Of a stretch of 64,000 bases of DNA, positions 7,173 through 17,899 are shown in pieces. Position 1 is the first letter of the stretch, and each line of letters opens with the position of its first letter. Source of the DNA: Echinicola arenosa. Its GTDB lineage: Bacteria; Bacteroidota; Bacteroidia; Cytophagales; Cyclobacteriaceae. A program made the position numbers and the translations under genes. Location: contig NZ_JACYTQ010000002.1 in the NCBI RefSeq assembly GCF_014841125.1, positions 248,001 to 312,000 on the forward strand. The letters are read 5' to 3'. The notes beneath the pieces were generated by a model. The model ran no database searches, had not been told where the DNA came from, and saw nothing but the letters and a program-made list of their open reading frames with translations.

Positions 7173-8537
7173 ATGGCCAGCAAACACCTCTACTTTCAAA
7201 TCTGCCTAAGGGTCCTTCTGCTCCTAGCCTCCTCGCTTTTATTTGCCCATCTTTATATAATAGGCGAATATACTTTGAGCCTATATATTGCTGTCATCAT
7301 ACTTTTTCAAACGGTTTGGCTTATCCGCTTTTTAAACAAAACCAACCGTAAAATCGCCTTTTTCTTCAATGCCATTGAAAACAATGACTCCACCATCAAC
7401 TTTCCTTATGACATTAAGACAAGATCCATCCGAGAACTCAATTCAAGCCTAAACAGGGTAAACAAGCTCCTTCAGGAGGCCAAAATCAATATCAAAGAAC
7501 AGGAACAATATTACCAAACCATTCTGGAAGAAGCCGAAACAGGAATCCTTGTCTTGAATGGAACCGGACATATTATTCACTCGAACAAAACAGCCAGGCA
7601 GCTATTGAATTATCCACACCTGACACACATTCAACAGCTTCAGCCTATCAGTGAAAGCCTTTTCCAAACCCTTCAAAAGCAACAAAGCTTCGATCAGAAA
7701 TTGATCCAAATACCCAATGAACGAGAAAGTATTCATCTCACTGCCAAGGCTAGAAAACTAATTCTCAAAGAGGAAAATCTGCTCATCGTGGTCATTCAGA
7801 ATATCCACAAGGAACTGGATAACCAAGAAGTCGAATCATGGCAACGCTTGATCAGGGTGCTGACTCATGAAATCATGAACTCTGTTGCCCCTATTACCTC
7901 TATTTCCGAAACCCTTTTGGGATATTTCAAAAAAGACGGAGAATTGGTCAAACCAGCATCAATCACCCAAGAAAAAGTTAAGCAAGCCGTCAAGGCCCTG
8001 GATACCATCAATTACCAGGGGAGCAACTTAATGAAGTTTACCGATTCTTACAGAACATTGACCAAAATCCCTGAACCAGACAAAAAGCTGCTGAACGTGA
8101 GATCCATTTTCGAAACCGTCAGGATACTGGTCAGCCAAGAAGATAGTGTAGATAGGATTTCCTTCAAAACAACCATTGCCCCTAAGGAATTAGAGGTTTA
8201 TGCCGATGAAAAGTTAATCACCCTAGTGCTGCTCAACTTGATCAAAAACGCCATTCATTCACTGGCTGATCAGGACAATGGGCAGATTGAATTATCAGGA
8301 GAGAAAGATGAGCTAGGTCGGCTCGCACTTATGGTGAGTGATAATGGCCCCGGAATTTCACCATGTATGCTCCAAAAAATATTTGTCCCCTTTTTTACCA
8401 CCAAAAAAGACGGATCAGGAATTGGGCTAAGCCTATCCAAGCATATCATGAAGCTGCATCATGGCAGTATAGAGGTCAAGTCTAAACCACAGGTCAAAAC
8501 AATCTTTTCACTGCATTTCCAGCAGGGATTGGGCTAA
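7173..8537 (+). CDS. Sensor histidine kinase, NtrY-like
   Basis: This 454-residue inner-membrane kinase is the partner of the NtrC-type regulator just upstream. Two membrane helices (about 10-28 and 35-53) are joined by a very short loop, so there is almost no periplasmic sensor. A linker and PAS-like domain cover about 112-215. The H-box is LTHEIMNSVAP with His232, the N-box has Asn359 (LIKNAIHS), G1 is DNGPG (390-394) and G2 is GSGIG (414-418). A membrane-embedded or cytoplasmic signal is more likely than a periplasmic ligand. Translation probably continues from the regulator mRNA. Confidence 0.92.
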   Translation: MASKHLYFQICLRVLLLLASSLLFAHLYIIGEYTLSLYIAVIILFQTVWLIRFLNKTNRKIAFFFNAIENNDSTINFPYDIKTRSIRELNSSLNRVNKLLQEAKINIKEQEQYYQTILEEAETGILVLNGTGHIIHSNKTARQLLNYPHLTHIQQLQPISESLFQTLQKQQSFDQKLIQIPNERESIHLTAKARKLILKEENLLIVVIQNIHKELDNQEVESWQRLIRVLTHEIMNSVAPITSISETLLGYFKKDGELVKPASITQEKVKQAVKALDTINYQGSNLMKFTDSYRTLTKIPEPDKKLLNVRSIFETVRILVSQEDSVDRISFKTTIAPKELEVYADEKLITLVLLNLIKNAIHSLADQDNGQIELSGEKDELGRLALMVSDNGPGISPCMLQKIFVPFFTTKKDGSGIGLSLSKHIMKLHHGSIEVKSKPQVKTIFSLHFQQGLG

Positions 8538-8775
8538 TGAATATTTTCAATTATACTGATGTCCGCTTTTTGGCTATACTTAAAATCCACAGATAAGGGA
8601 ATATACATTTAGACTTCTTTAACAAAACAATCAGTGAACGGGAATTACAAATTCCTAAGATATGAGGATGAATAGGCTTACTTTACCCAGTTGGCGTGAG
8701 ATTGCGTAATTTGTGTGTAAAAACTGGATGATCATATTAAAATTTAACATTTTTAACGTTCTAGTATAACCTATA

Positions 8776-8830
8776 TTTAACCCCTATTTAAGCCGTGTTT
8801 AACTCGTGTTTAACCCGTGTATTAGCCGTG
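8776..8830. repeat. 11-bp tandem repeat, 5 units
   Basis: Five contiguous 11-bp units follow the consensus TTTAACCCGTG: the first is TTTAACCCCTA, the middle three match closely (TTTAAGCCGTG, TTTAACTCGTG, TTTAACCCGTG) and the fifth is TATTAGCCGTG. The period is about one helical turn, so a protein bound to each unit would lie on one face of the DNA. Confidence 0.8.
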
Positions 8831-8964
8831 TTTCTACTATAAAAGAGTTATGTAATACTCGTAGTTAAGTATAGTGTTATCAAGGGAATGACTATGGACA
8901 CTTCCTCTGCTCCCCAAAAAAATGCTTGATCCCATATCGACAATTAACTAAGAATAATACAAAA

Positions 8965-8995
8965 AAATCCTCAAAGCCAAAGGCCTTGAGGATTT
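8965..8995 (-). terminator. Intrinsic terminator of the RND operon
   Basis: A 14-bp stem (8965-8978 with 8982-8995) has a 3-nt loop. The one DNA mismatch becomes a G-U pair only in minus-strand RNA, and that RNA continues with a T-run. It therefore terminates the minus-strand RND operon ending at 9067. Confidence 0.85.
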
Positions 8996-9066
8996 TACAT
9001 CAATTATTCAGTCTATAATAAATTAATCTTGAACTGAACAGCTACGAACACATTGGCATTATTGCA

Positions 9067-10512
9067 TTAATTCCAACCTCCACCTAAAGCCTGGTAGACA
9101 TTGACCAATGCGTTCATTTGCGCCCTTTTGGTTTCAACCAATTCAAATTTTGATTCCAAAGCATCTCTTTGCGTCAACAACACTTCCATGTAATCAGCCC
9201 GAGCCGATCTGAAAAGATTATTGGAGATATCTATGGATTGGGTCAGTGCCTCCACCTCCTTGGCTTTCAAATCATAACTTTGTTCTAAATTATTGATTTT
9301 AGCCAGCTGATTGGATACTTCTACATAAGCATTCAAGATGGTTTTCTCATAATTGAAAATGGCTTGAATCTGCTTTGCATTGGCACTTTTATAATCCGCT
9401 TTGATGGCATTTCTGTTGATCAAGGGAGCGGTTAAATCCCCCGCCAAGGAGTACAACAAAGATTCTGGAGTTTTGATCAAATAGGAAGGGTTAAATGCCT
9501 GAAAACCTATCCCCGCCGAAATTCCTAAGGAAGGGTAAAACCGAGCCTTGGCTACCTTTACATCCAGTTTGGCAGCTTCCAGCTCCATTTCTGCCTGCCT
9601 TACATCAGGGCGGTTCTCCAACAACTGTGATGGAATTCCTGCCTGAACGGCTTTAGGTACCAAATCACTGAAAGCCTGAGGACTTCTTTCTATATGCTGT
9701 GGATATCTACCAACTAAGAAATTGATTTTGTTCTCTGTGATAGCAATTTCCTGTTGGATATCATATTGGAGACTCTTGGTATGAAACACTTCTGCTTGGA
9801 ACTTTCTCACTGCCAGTTCCGTCACTCGGGCGGCTTGTTTCTGCAGCTTGACAATTTCCAGCGCATTACTCTGGATCTCAATATTCCTCTTTACAATTTC
9901 CAACTGATTATCCAACGCAAGTAATTCGTAATAGGAATTTGCAATCTCTGCAATCAAATTGGTCACCATAAAATTCCTTCCCTCTACTGAAGAAAGGTAC
10001 CTGGCCACTGCTGCACGCTTGGCATTGTGTAGCTTGCCCCAAACATCCAGTTCCCAAGTAGCAAAGGCTCCTACCATATAATCCTGCAAAGGATCTGGCA
10101 TTTCCCTACCGGGCTCAATTTCAGTGGTGGCCTCGCTGGCTCCTCTGCTCGTGTATCTTCCTGGCTTATCTACACCAGCTCCGGCCTTGATGTCCACAAA
10201 AGGCAAATACTCCCCTTTTCTGGCCCTTACCTCATTTCTCGATATTTCAATTTCCTGCATGATCACATTCAATTCCTGATTGTTTTTCAAAGCAGTATCA
10301 ATCAAGGCATTCAAATGAGGGTCTGTAAAATAATCTGCCCATTGGACCTTGGCAACATTGACCGTATCCTGTGAGCCATTAAAGCTCACAGGCACGTCCG
10401 TATTAGCAGCCCTTTCCACTACTGATGGAGTTTTACAGGCCGACAACAACATAGTCGATCCTGCCACCACCATACATATATTTACTATTCTATTAAGCAT
10501 CTTCATGGTCAT
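9067..10512 (-). CDS. TolC/NodT-family outer membrane efflux lipoprotein
   Basis: This 481-residue protein is the outer-membrane channel of the tripartite RND pump. It has a lipoprotein signal ending in the lipobox LLSAC (Cys26), then two repeated outer membrane efflux protein domains rich in long helices; the phrase [15 protein letters not shown] is typical of the NodT/OprM group. The start overlaps the end of the transporter gene by 20 bp. Met3 or Met5 are alternative starts that would give the same lipobox. As the last gene of the three-gene operon it is followed by a clear terminator. Confidence 0.93.
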   Translation of the reverse strand: MTMKMLNRIVNICMVVAGSTMLLSACKTPSVVERAANTDVPVSFNGSQDTVNVAKVQWADYFTDPHLNALIDTALKNNQELNVIMQEIEISRNEVRARKGEYLPFVDIKAGAGVDKPGRYTSRGASEATTEIEPGREMPDPLQDYMVGAFATWELDVWGKLHNAKRAAVARYLSSVEGRNFMVTNLIAEIANSYYELLALDNQLEIVKRNIEIQSNALEIVKLQKQAARVTELAVRKFQAEVFHTKSLQYDIQQEIAITENKINFLVGRYPQHIERSPQAFSDLVPKAVQAGIPSQLLENRPDVRQAEMELEAAKLDVKVAKARFYPSLGISAGIGFQAFNPSYLIKTPESLLYSLAGDLTAPLINRNAIKADYKSANAKQIQAIFNYEKTILNAYVEVSNQLAKINNLEQSYDLKAKEVEALTQSIDISNNLFRSARADYMEVLLTQRDALESKFELVETKRAQMNALVNVYQALGGGWN

Positions 10513-13500
10513 ATTCTTCAGTTAAAGGGACTTCATCTTCATCTTGAATCAGGTGACGGCCATCTGCCAGTTTACCGAATATATAGTACAGGCCAGGAAC
10601 AATAATTACCCCGAACACTGTACCGAACAACATTCCTCCAAGGGCTGAGGCACCTATCGTACGGTTACCAATGGCTCCCGCTCCAGTTGCAATAATCAAC
10701 GGAATCAAGCCTGCAATAAAAGCAAAAGAAGTCATCAAGATTGGTCGGAAACGGACTTTGGCACCTTCAATCGCAGCATCAAGGATGCTCGCACCCTGCT
10801 GTCGTTTCTGTACGGCAAATTCCACGATCAACACGGCATTTTTACCCAAGAGACCTATCAACATGATCAGACCAATCTGCGCATAGATATCATTATCCAA
10901 GCCCATCAGTTTAAGCAGCATAAAGGAACCGAACACCCCGACTGGAAGTGAGAAGACCACTGCCAATGGAATGATGAAACTTTCATACTGCGCAGCCAAT
11001 ACAAAGTACACAAACACAAGTACCACCAAAAAGACATACAATGATTCATTTCCTCTATTGGATTCATCATAGGACAATCCTTCCCAGGCTATGTCATAAT
11101 CCTTTGGCAAAGTTTGAGCAGCCACTTCCCGAATGGCCTGAATCGCATCGGCAGTGGTATAACCCTTTGCTGGTAAACCTCTGATGGCTGCTGAATTGTA
11201 CATATTGAAGCGGGTCACCTCGTTTGGCCCTTGCGTCTTCTTCAATTTCATGAAGGCAGAATATGGCACCATCTCTCCATGATCGTTCTTCACATAGAGG
11301 TTCAGTACATCCGATGGAAGCCTTCTGAATTTTGGATCAGACTGAACATATACTTTAAAGAAACGACCAAACTTAATGAAGCCCTGCTCATAAGTACTAC
11401 CGATCAGAATATTGAGGTTCTCCATGGCTTTACCAATAGATACACCTTTCTGCATGGCCAGTTCATTATCAATCTCCAGTTCATACTGAGGATAGTTGGC
11501 AGCAAAGAAGGTAAACAAACCTGTCAACTCTTCTCTCTTGCCCAAATTGTCCATGAACTCTTTATTGATTTTATCAAATTCCTGATAATCAGTATTGGTT
11601 GTCTGATCCAACAAACGCATAGAGAAACCACCTGATGAACCGAAACCTGGAATGGCCGGCGGCTCAAAGAATTCTACAATTGCTCCAAGACCTTTGGATT
11701 CTTCTTCCAGTTCTTCCATGATTTCTTTCACGGAATGTTCCCTTTCAGACCATGGTTTAAGGTTGATCAAACAGGTACCTGCATTGGATCCCCTACCCTC
11801 TGTCATGATCTCATAACCAGCCAATGAGGATACTGATTCTACGCCATCTATTTCCTCACATATTTCCTGCAACTTATGGGAAACCTGGTTGGTTCTTTCC
11901 AAAGTGGCACCTGGAGGGGTTTGGATAATGGCATAAATCGTACCCTGATCCTCACTAGGAATAAATCCAGAAGGCAATACTTGGTTTTCTAAAAAGATCC
12001 CCACGCCAAAAGCCAACAAAATCGCAAAGGTCAGCCACCTTCTGTTTACAATCTTTTTGAGCAATCCCACATACTTTCCAGTCAGCTTGTCAAATCCACT
12101 GTTGAATTTATCCAATGATCTGGTAAGGATATTGCTTTTCTTTTCATGGCCATGATGGTTCTTTAGCAACATGGCACACAATACTGGCGTAAGTGTCAAG
12201 GCAATCAATGCAGAAATCACAATGGAACTGGCCATCGTAATAGAGAACTGACGATAGAAGGTACCTACCGGCCCAGACATAAAGGAAATCGGCAAGAATA
12301 CAGACACCATCACCATGGTAATCGCGATAATCGCACCACTGATTTCTCCCAAAACTCTTTTTACAGCTTGGTAAGGGGTTAGATGAGGGAATTCCTCCAT
12401 CTTGGCATGGACAGCCTCCACCACCACAATCGCATCATCGACCACAATACCAATTGCAAGCACCAAAGCAAAGAGTGTCACCAGGTTGATCGAAAGCCCA
12501 AAGAATTGGATCACAAAGAATGCCCCGATCAGGGAGACGGGCACCGCCAGAATAGGAATCAATGTCGATCGCCAATCTCCAAGGAATATGAATACTACCA
12601 AGGCTACCAAAATAAAGGCATCCCGCAAAGTATGAATCACTTGCTCAATGGAAGCATCCAGAAATTTAGACACGTCATAACTGATTTTGTAATCCATCCC
12701 AGGAGGAAATGAAGCTTTCATTTCTTCCACCTTATTCTTCACTTCTTCAATTACATCACTGGCATTACTGCCATAGTTTTGCTTCAATACAATGGCTGCT
12801 GACGGGTGACCATCAAGGTTGGAGTAAATATCGAAGAACTCACTACCCAACTCCACTTTACCAATATCCTTGAGGTGAATACTTTCCCCTTCTGCATTGG
12901 CCCGAATAATGACATTTTCATATTGCTCCGGCTCATTATACCTGCCTTTATAGGTCAACACATATTCCAATGATTGCGCTTCAATCCCGGAACTTCTACC
13001 CAAACGACCGGGACGCCCCACTATACTTTGCTCCTGCAAAGCTTCCATTACTTCATCAATGGAAATATCATAAGCTCTCATGCGGTCAGGGTTCAACCAA
13101 ACCCTCATGGCATATCTACGGCTACCCAATATCTGTGCTCTGGCCACACCTTTGATCCGGTTGATTTCCGGGATCATTTTCACATTGGCGTAGTTGTACA
13201 GGAATTTCTCATCCATGCTCTTATCCTTTGCATAGAGGTTGACATACATCAACATACTTGGCTGGATAGGCGTAATTACTACCCCCTCTCGCTGGACCAG
13301 TTCCGGTAAGAGGGGCATGACCTGGTCAACCCTGGTCTTTACCCGTATTACGGCTTGGTTAGGATCTGTTCCAGGTTCAAAAATAACACGTAACGTAGCC
13401 TCACCAGCACTGGTGGCATCCGTTGCCATGTACCGCATCCCTTGAACACCATTGATGGAATTTTCCAAAGTGATCAATGTAGATTTCACCAGTACATCGG

Positions 13501-13660
13501 CACTGGCTCCGGGATAAGCGATGAATATATTTACAGTAGTAGGTGCAATTTGCGGGAACTGAGAGATCGGCAATTGCTTAATCGACAACCCTCCCACAAA
13601 AACGATGATGACCGAAATGACTATAGCAAATACAGGCCTATGAATAAATTTTTTAAACAT
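10493..13660 (-). CDS. RND efflux transporter, HAE1/AcrB family
   Basis: This 1055-residue inner-membrane proton antiporter has the AcrB layout: helix 1 at about 10-28, a periplasmic porter domain, a helix bundle at about 340-560, a second periplasmic domain, and a last bundle at about 880-1035. The proton-relay pair is Asp408-Asp409 in [14 protein letters not shown]. It lies between its adaptor gene (27 bp upstream) and the TolC-like gene (20-bp overlap), so the whole tripartite pump is encoded as one unit. Substrates are probably hydrophobic toxic compounds, as is known for the HAE1 family; specificity cannot be read from sequence. Confidence 0.96.
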   Translation of the reverse strand: MFKKFIHRPVFAIVISVIIVFVGGLSIKQLPISQFPQIAPTTVNIFIAYPGASADVLVKSTLITLENSINGVQGMRYMATDATSAGEATLRVIFEPGTDPNQAVIRVKTRVDQVMPLLPELVQREGVVITPIQPSMLMYVNLYAKDKSMDEKFLYNYANVKMIPEINRIKGVARAQILGSRRYAMRVWLNPDRMRAYDISIDEVMEALQEQSIVGRPGRLGRSSGIEAQSLEYVLTYKGRYNEPEQYENVIIRANAEGESIHLKDIGKVELGSEFFDIYSNLDGHPSAAIVLKQNYGSNASDVIEEVKNKVEEMKASFPPGMDYKISYDVSKFLDASIEQVIHTLRDAFILVALVVFIFLGDWRSTLIPILAVPVSLIGAFFVIQFFGLSINLVTLFALVLAIGIVVDDAIVVVEAVHAKMEEFPHLTPYQAVKRVLGEISGAIIAITMVMVSVFLPISFMSGPVGTFYRQFSITMASSIVISALIALTLTPVLCAMLLKNHHGHEKKSNILTRSLDKFNSGFDKLTGKYVGLLKKIVNRRWLTFAILLAFGVGIFLENQVLPSGFIPSEDQGTIYAIIQTPPGATLERTNQVSHKLQEICEEIDGVESVSSLAGYEIMTEGRGSNAGTCLINLKPWSEREHSVKEIMEELEEESKGLGAIVEFFEPPAIPGFGSSGGFSMRLLDQTTNTDYQEFDKINKEFMDNLGKREELTGLFTFFAANYPQYELEIDNELAMQKGVSIGKAMENLNILIGSTYEQGFIKFGRFFKVYVQSDPKFRRLPSDVLNLYVKNDHGEMVPYSAFMKLKKTQGPNEVTRFNMYNSAAIRGLPAKGYTTADAIQAIREVAAQTLPKDYDIAWEGLSYDESNRGNESLYVFLVVLVFVYFVLAAQYESFIIPLAVVFSLPVGVFGSFMLLKLMGLDNDIYAQIGLIMLIGLLGKNAVLIVEFAVQKRQQGASILDAAIEGAKVRFRPILMTSFAFIAGLIPLIIATGAGAIGNRTIGASALGGMLFGTVFGVIIVPGLYYIFGKLADGRHLIQDEDEVPLTEEYDHEDA

Positions 13661-13687
13661 TGCTTCTGTTTGTTTTAGGGTGTCCGA

Positions 13688-14773
13688 TTATTCCGCATAC
13701 AGATCCAATTCTGACAATGCAGTTTTGGGATCCACGAATTCGTACTTGATTTCGTCATTCTCTCTAACCAGCCGTAAACCGTCCAACAAGATCTTGTCAT
13801 TTACTTCTAAGCCATCTTGAATAATGTAGATATGTGGCATTTCAGCTGCAATGGTGATCGCTCTGGAATGAAGTACATTTTCTTCATCTAGCACATAGAC
13901 ATAGTTCTTATCCAGTACTTCAAAAGTTGCTTTTTGAGGAATGATCATGGCATCTTTAAAAGCCACTCCCATCAAGATACTCCCTGTCTCCCCATGTCTC
14001 AAAAGCCCATTGGGGTTAGGAAATGTTGCTCTAAAAGGGATATTACCAGTCTCATGATTGAAGTCTGCCTCAATGGTCTCTACTTTTCCTGGGTATTCAA
14101 ACACCTTATTATTGGCCATCAAAAGGCTTACATTCGTGGTACTGTCCTTTTTGACGTTGCTCATATAATCTAAATACTCTGCTTCAGGCACATTGTAATA
14201 AACCCACATTTTACTGTTATCCGATAAGTGAGTCAGCAATTCTCCCTCATCAATTAAGCTCCCTAACCGCACATGGAAACGGTCAATAATCCCGTCAAAA
14301 GGAGCTCGGATTTCAGTAAACTGTAAATGAACTTCGGCCAATGCTTCCTCTGCTTTGGCTTTATCCAATTTGGCTTTGGCCATGGCCAACTCATTAGGAG
14401 CCACCACATCCTTGTCTGCAAGGGACTTGGTATTTTGATATTCGATCTCAGCAAACTCTACTTCTGCTTTGGCTCTTTTAAGCTCAGCTTCGTAAAGTTT
14501 TGGCATGATACGGAATAACAGTTGCCCCTTTTTCACAAACTGGCCTTCATCCACTAGGATGTCTTCCAAGTAACCTCTTTCTTGAGCCCGTAGCTCGATA
14601 TGACTAATAGAGTGAATTTGACAGACATAGTCTTCAGTAAGGGTGGTGTCCATTTTAATAGGACTGGTTACCAGAAACTCTGTCTCTTCTTCGTGCTTTG
14701 CTTCACCTTTTGTTGAACAGCTTGTATGCCACAATAAGGCACCCAAACTCATAAACATGAGCGTTCTCTTCAT
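13688..14773 (-). CDS. RND pump periplasmic adaptor lipoprotein
   Basis: This 361-residue AcrA/MexA-type adaptor has a lipoprotein signal with the lipobox HTSC (Cys19), a lipoyl half-motif near 65-90, a short helical hairpin near 95-145 that includes AELKRAKAEVEFAEIEY, the second lipoyl half with the APFDGIIDR motif, and beta-barrel domains beyond about 180. The hairpin is shorter than in the ABC-associated adaptor at 4191-5441, as expected for an RND partner. It is the first gene of the operon; an inverted repeat at 14821-14849 lies 48-76 bp upstream of its start. Confidence 0.94.
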   Translation of the reverse strand: MKRTLMFMSLGALLWHTSCSTKGEAKHEEETEFLVTSPIKMDTTLTEDYVCQIHSISHIELRAQERGYLEDILVDEGQFVKKGQLLFRIMPKLYEAELKRAKAEVEFAEIEYQNTKSLADKDVVAPNELAMAKAKLDKAKAEEALAEVHLQFTEIRAPFDGIIDRFHVRLGSLIDEGELLTHLSDNSKMWVYYNVPEAEYLDYMSNVKKDSTTNVSLLMANNKVFEYPGKVETIEADFNHETGNIPFRATFPNPNGLLRHGETGSILMGVAFKDAMIIPQKATFEVLDKNYVYVLDEENVLHSRAITIAAEMPHIYIIQDGLEVNDKILLDGLRLVRENDEIKYEFVDPKTALSELDLYAE

Positions 14774-14820
14774 AATAATTTGGTTTAAAAACGATAAGGT
14801 TTTTGTTGATTAATTTCGAA

Positions 14821-14849
14821 ATTGGGTGTGCGCAAATACGGCACACAAT
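14821..14849. promoter_or_regulatory. Inverted repeat upstream of the RND operon
   Basis: GTGTGC (14826-14831) and GCACAC (14841-14846) form an inverted repeat with a 9-bp spacer, extended by ATT and AAT at the outer edges. Position and symmetry suit a repressor operator for the pump operon, as is common for TetR-family control of RND pumps. No TetR gene is present in the window. Confidence 0.45.
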
Positions 14850-14951
14850 GACATTCAGCGCATACAAAAGCCACTGATGCCAGGTGATTTTGGGGTAATC
14901 AATAAGTAATTAAAGGGGATGGGGTGATATGATCACCTTGGGAAATTCATA

Positions 14952-15374
14952 TCATATGACAAACACTTGCAAAACAAGGTGTATCCTATATGATGAGTTA
15001 TTAAAAAGATGCTTACTGATGTGTAAGCCATTGGTAATGGATTGGATTAAATATCCAGAAGAGAACGCATAAAAAATAGCAGTAAAGTAGCTGCTATCTG
15101 CTAAATATTTATTTGAAACAGTGAATTCATCATCCTTTTCTTCAATTTCCAAAACATCCAGACCATAGTCCTTCGTTTTGTCTGTTAAAGACTTTTTGAT
15201 GATAAAAGACTCATGGCTCATTTCAGCACTAATTTGGGACTGATCCAGTTCTCCAAAAGCACCTTCTGCGGCATGAATTATCCCTTCCTGTATGTGATGA
15301 GCATACAGCTGACTGTATCCACTAGAGAGCAGAATACAAAGCGATAGAAGGAATCTGATTACAAATTTTATCAT
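14952..15374 (-). CDS. Hypothetical exported protein
   Basis: This 140-residue protein has a likely signal sequence (about 1-25, ending near LYAHH). Its mature part is mixed in charge, with a hydrophobic stretch near 95-110 in the C-terminal half. I do not recognise a family. It precedes the RND operon on the same strand, 178 bp upstream of the adaptor start, and could share regulation with it. It ends with a hydrophobic tail (LVLQVFVI). Confidence 0.55.
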   Translation of the reverse strand: MIKFVIRFLLSLCILLSSGYSQLYAHHIQEGIIHAAEGAFGELDQSQISAEMSHESFIIKKSLTDKTKDYGLDVLEIEEKDDEFTVSNKYLADSSYFTAIFYAFSSGYLIQSITNGLHISKHLFNNSSYRIHLVLQVFVI

Positions 15375-15875
15375 CCGGCGTCAAATCTACGTAAAGATAA
15401 TTTCTCAGTCAAGAGTAGATATATTTAAATTATCTTTACCAAATCTTCTTTCTTACATGAGGCAACTGTGTTCAAACACTTTTTACACCCACCTCATTTT
15501 AAGCTAATTGGGAAGATTTATTTTGTTTAAACCAAATCTACTTTTATAAAGTTCGTTCTTAATCAAGCAAGATTCATTTGCTATATTATTCCTACATAAG
15601 CATAAAAAGAGCTTGTTGAAAAATAAATTATCAACTCAAATACTATTCATTTAATCCAAATTAAATATTTCTATTATCCTAATTTCTCGATATTTGACTT
15701 TATTTTCCGATAGTTTTTCATGTCAAATTAAAGAACCACTATTTTTATAAAATACATTATTAATATTTCAAAATACTTTTTTATATATTTGTAATGGTTT
15801 TTAAAAATGTTTTTCACTATATTAATATAAAAACCAACCCTTTTTGAAAGATAATTAACTTAAACCCAAATAAAC
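15375..15875. other. AT-rich divergent region
   Basis: This 501-bp stretch is markedly AT-rich and has no plausible gene. It separates the hypothetical exported protein gene (minus) from the FkbH-like gene (plus). The only recognisable element is the -7-like box at 15784-15791. The composition, lower in GC than the flanks, may point to acquired DNA. Confidence 0.55.
15784..15791 (+). promoter_or_regulatory. Possible -7 box (TATATTTG)
   Basis: TATATTTG fits the Bacteroidota -7 consensus TAnnTTTG and lies 85 bp before the FkbH-like start. No TTTG -33 box is found at 19-21 bp upstream, so the call is weak in such AT-rich DNA. Confidence 0.3.
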
Positions 15876-17816
15876 ATGAATACTGTAGCGCCAAAGGTCG
15901 AAAAGATCAAATTGGTCATATGGGATTTAGATGAAACTTTTTGGCATGGCACCCTAAGTGAAGAAGGAATCAGGCCTAATGAAAAAAACATCGAACTTGT
16001 AAAGACCTTATCTAAAAGAGGAATACTCAATAGTATTGTTTCTAAAAACAACTATGATCAAGCCAAGCAAAAATTAGAAGAGCTGGGAATTTGGGATTAT
16101 TTTGTATTTCCCTCAATCGCATGGAGTCCAAAAGGAACATTGATCAAGGAGCTCATTACAAAGTGTCAATTGCGAGACAACAATGTCATGTTTTTGGATG
16201 ACAACCATTCCAACCTAGAAGAAGCAAAATATTATAATCCAAACATTCATGTCCACCTACCTGAGTTTATTGATGAAATACTGCTTCATGAAGCATTTGC
16301 CGGTAAAGATGACATGAATCTTTCAAGGCTTAACCAATACAAAGTATTAGAAAAAAAGTTTGAGGCTAGTCGCAAACATGATAGCAATATTGATTTCTTA
16401 AAGGCCTCTAATATTAAGGTCCTCTTGATTACCAAACTTGAAAATCACCTGGACAGAATTCATGAATTGCTTGACCGTACCAATCAACTCAACTTCACTA
16501 AAAAACGACTTAGCCAAGATGAAATCCAAAAACTAATCACCGACCCAAACCTTAACTGTGCCTTGGTGAAAGTAGTGGACAATTTTGGAGACTATGGTTT
16601 AGTGGGCTTCTATGCTTATCATAGAATCAATCATCAATTGGTCCATTTTGTGTTTTCATGCCGAATCCTAAACCTTGGTATTCCGCAATACCTATTTGCT
16701 AAATTAGATTTTCCAATACTCAAAACAATCCCTGAAGTAGCAGAGAACCTAGACGACTCGACACCAAATTGGATAACAGAAATAGAAAGCAACATCCAAA
16801 AGCCTTTCGCCCCCATTAAACAAAGTAATTCACAGCTAATTCGAATTCTGTACAGAGGAACATGTGATTTCAAACAAACTTTATTCTACCTCTCAAACAG
16901 TGGAATCAATGTAAAACAAGAAACCAATTATGTCACTAACAATCTCCCGATTTACCAAACCCACACCCAAACACTTGTCAATCAACTAGAACTCTCTAAG
17001 GGGTTGATTGCTGAGATCTGCCAATCTCATTTCATTCCTTTTCTGGATAAAGCTTATTTTGAAAGTGTGGTTTTCGAAGGGAACTATGATTGTTTGGTCT
17101 ATAACCTACAAACCGATTACATTCAACAGGTCTACCGACATCGGCAATTAAACTACCAATTACCACTTGGAACAGACAATGAAGTTTTGACCAAGGCAGA
17201 AAAACATCCCTACATACTTCAAAAATTGAAGGCTAGAGGACTAAATAAAATTAATAAAAGTACCCTTAAGCAGTTCAGTGAAGCCTTCATCGATATTGGA
17301 TTGATTGCTCCTGAAGTTTTTTATGAAAACCTGATTAAAATAAGACAAAATATTCCAAATCACATTCCAATTATTTTTATTAATAGCAGTGAAGTTACCC
17401 ACCCCAAATCCCTTTCTCAAAACTCTTCACTAAGAGCAAAAGAAATGAATCAGGTCCTAGACAAATTCATCAAGGAAAGTCCTAATTCCTATTTATTGGA
17501 CATGAGGAAAATCATTTCCAAGCCGAGCCAATTTTCTAATTCAATAGGGCAATTCAACCGGGAATCTTATCGGATGATCGCAACCGCCATAATGGAAAAG
17601 GTTGGGAAAATAACCCATAAAAAAATCAATTCTAATATCAGCTCCTTTACCTATTTCAAAGGCCAAATAAGAATGTCCATTCTCCAAGCCAAGAACTTCT
17701 TCAGAAAATCCATATGGCTTAAAATTAAAAGATTCAATTTCATCTTCGCGATAGATTTATTACCAGAACTAGCCAATTTAGAAATATCATTACTCATAAA
17801 TAACCCACTATTCTGA
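15876..17816 (+). CDS. FkbH-like HAD-IIIC / SGNH-like protein
   Basis: This 646-residue protein starts with a HAD-IIIC phosphatase-like domain: motif I DLDET (17-21), motif II Ser in IVSKNN near 54-58, the lysine in PKGT (85-88) and motif IV DDN (108-110). A GNAT-like segment follows with DNFGDYGLVG (235-244), characteristic of FkbH proteins. The C-terminal half begins with RGTCDF (327-332), and a late NSSEVTH ... NRESYRM region resembles an SGNH-hydrolase fold. FkbH proteins load glyceryl groups from 1,3-bisphosphoglycerate onto acyl carrier proteins in polyketide or surface-glycan pathways. No carrier protein or other biosynthetic gene is nearby, so the substrate is unknown. Confidence 0.8.
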   Translation: MNTVAPKVEKIKLVIWDLDETFWHGTLSEEGIRPNEKNIELVKTLSKRGILNSIVSKNNYDQAKQKLEELGIWDYFVFPSIAWSPKGTLIKELITKCQLRDNNVMFLDDNHSNLEEAKYYNPNIHVHLPEFIDEILLHEAFAGKDDMNLSRLNQYKVLEKKFEASRKHDSNIDFLKASNIKVLLITKLENHLDRIHELLDRTNQLNFTKKRLSQDEIQKLITDPNLNCALVKVVDNFGDYGLVGFYAYHRINHQLVHFVFSCRILNLGIPQYLFAKLDFPILKTIPEVAENLDDSTPNWITEIESNIQKPFAPIKQSNSQLIRILYRGTCDFKQTLFYLSNSGINVKQETNYVTNNLPIYQTHTQTLVNQLELSKGLIAEICQSHFIPFLDKAYFESVVFEGNYDCLVYNLQTDYIQQVYRHRQLNYQLPLGTDNEVLTKAEKHPYILQKLKARGLNKINKSTLKQFSEAFIDIGLIAPEVFYENLIKIRQNIPNHIPIIFINSSEVTHPKSLSQNSSLRAKEMNQVLDKFIKESPNSYLLDMRKIISKPSQFSNSIGQFNRESYRMIATAIMEKVGKITHKKINSNISSFTYFKGQIRMSILQAKNFFRKSIWLKIKRFNFIFAIDLLPELANLEISLLINNPLF

Positions 17817-17899
17817 CATCATAAAACACATTGTAATCTCTTACCCTTTTAGTTTTTCAGCTGTTAAACTGCTATATTTTGGTTTAATATGAAAAACGC

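Larger units (their letters stand above)
8538..9066. other. Convergent gene-free region
   Basis: This 529-bp region lies between the ends of the kinase gene (plus) and the TolC-like gene (minus). It contains a five-unit 11-bp tandem repeat (8776-8830) and an intrinsic terminator (8965-8995). I found no plausible coding frame and no tRNA-like structure. Two convergent genes rarely need so much space, so an untranslated RNA or binding region is possible. Confidence 0.6.
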
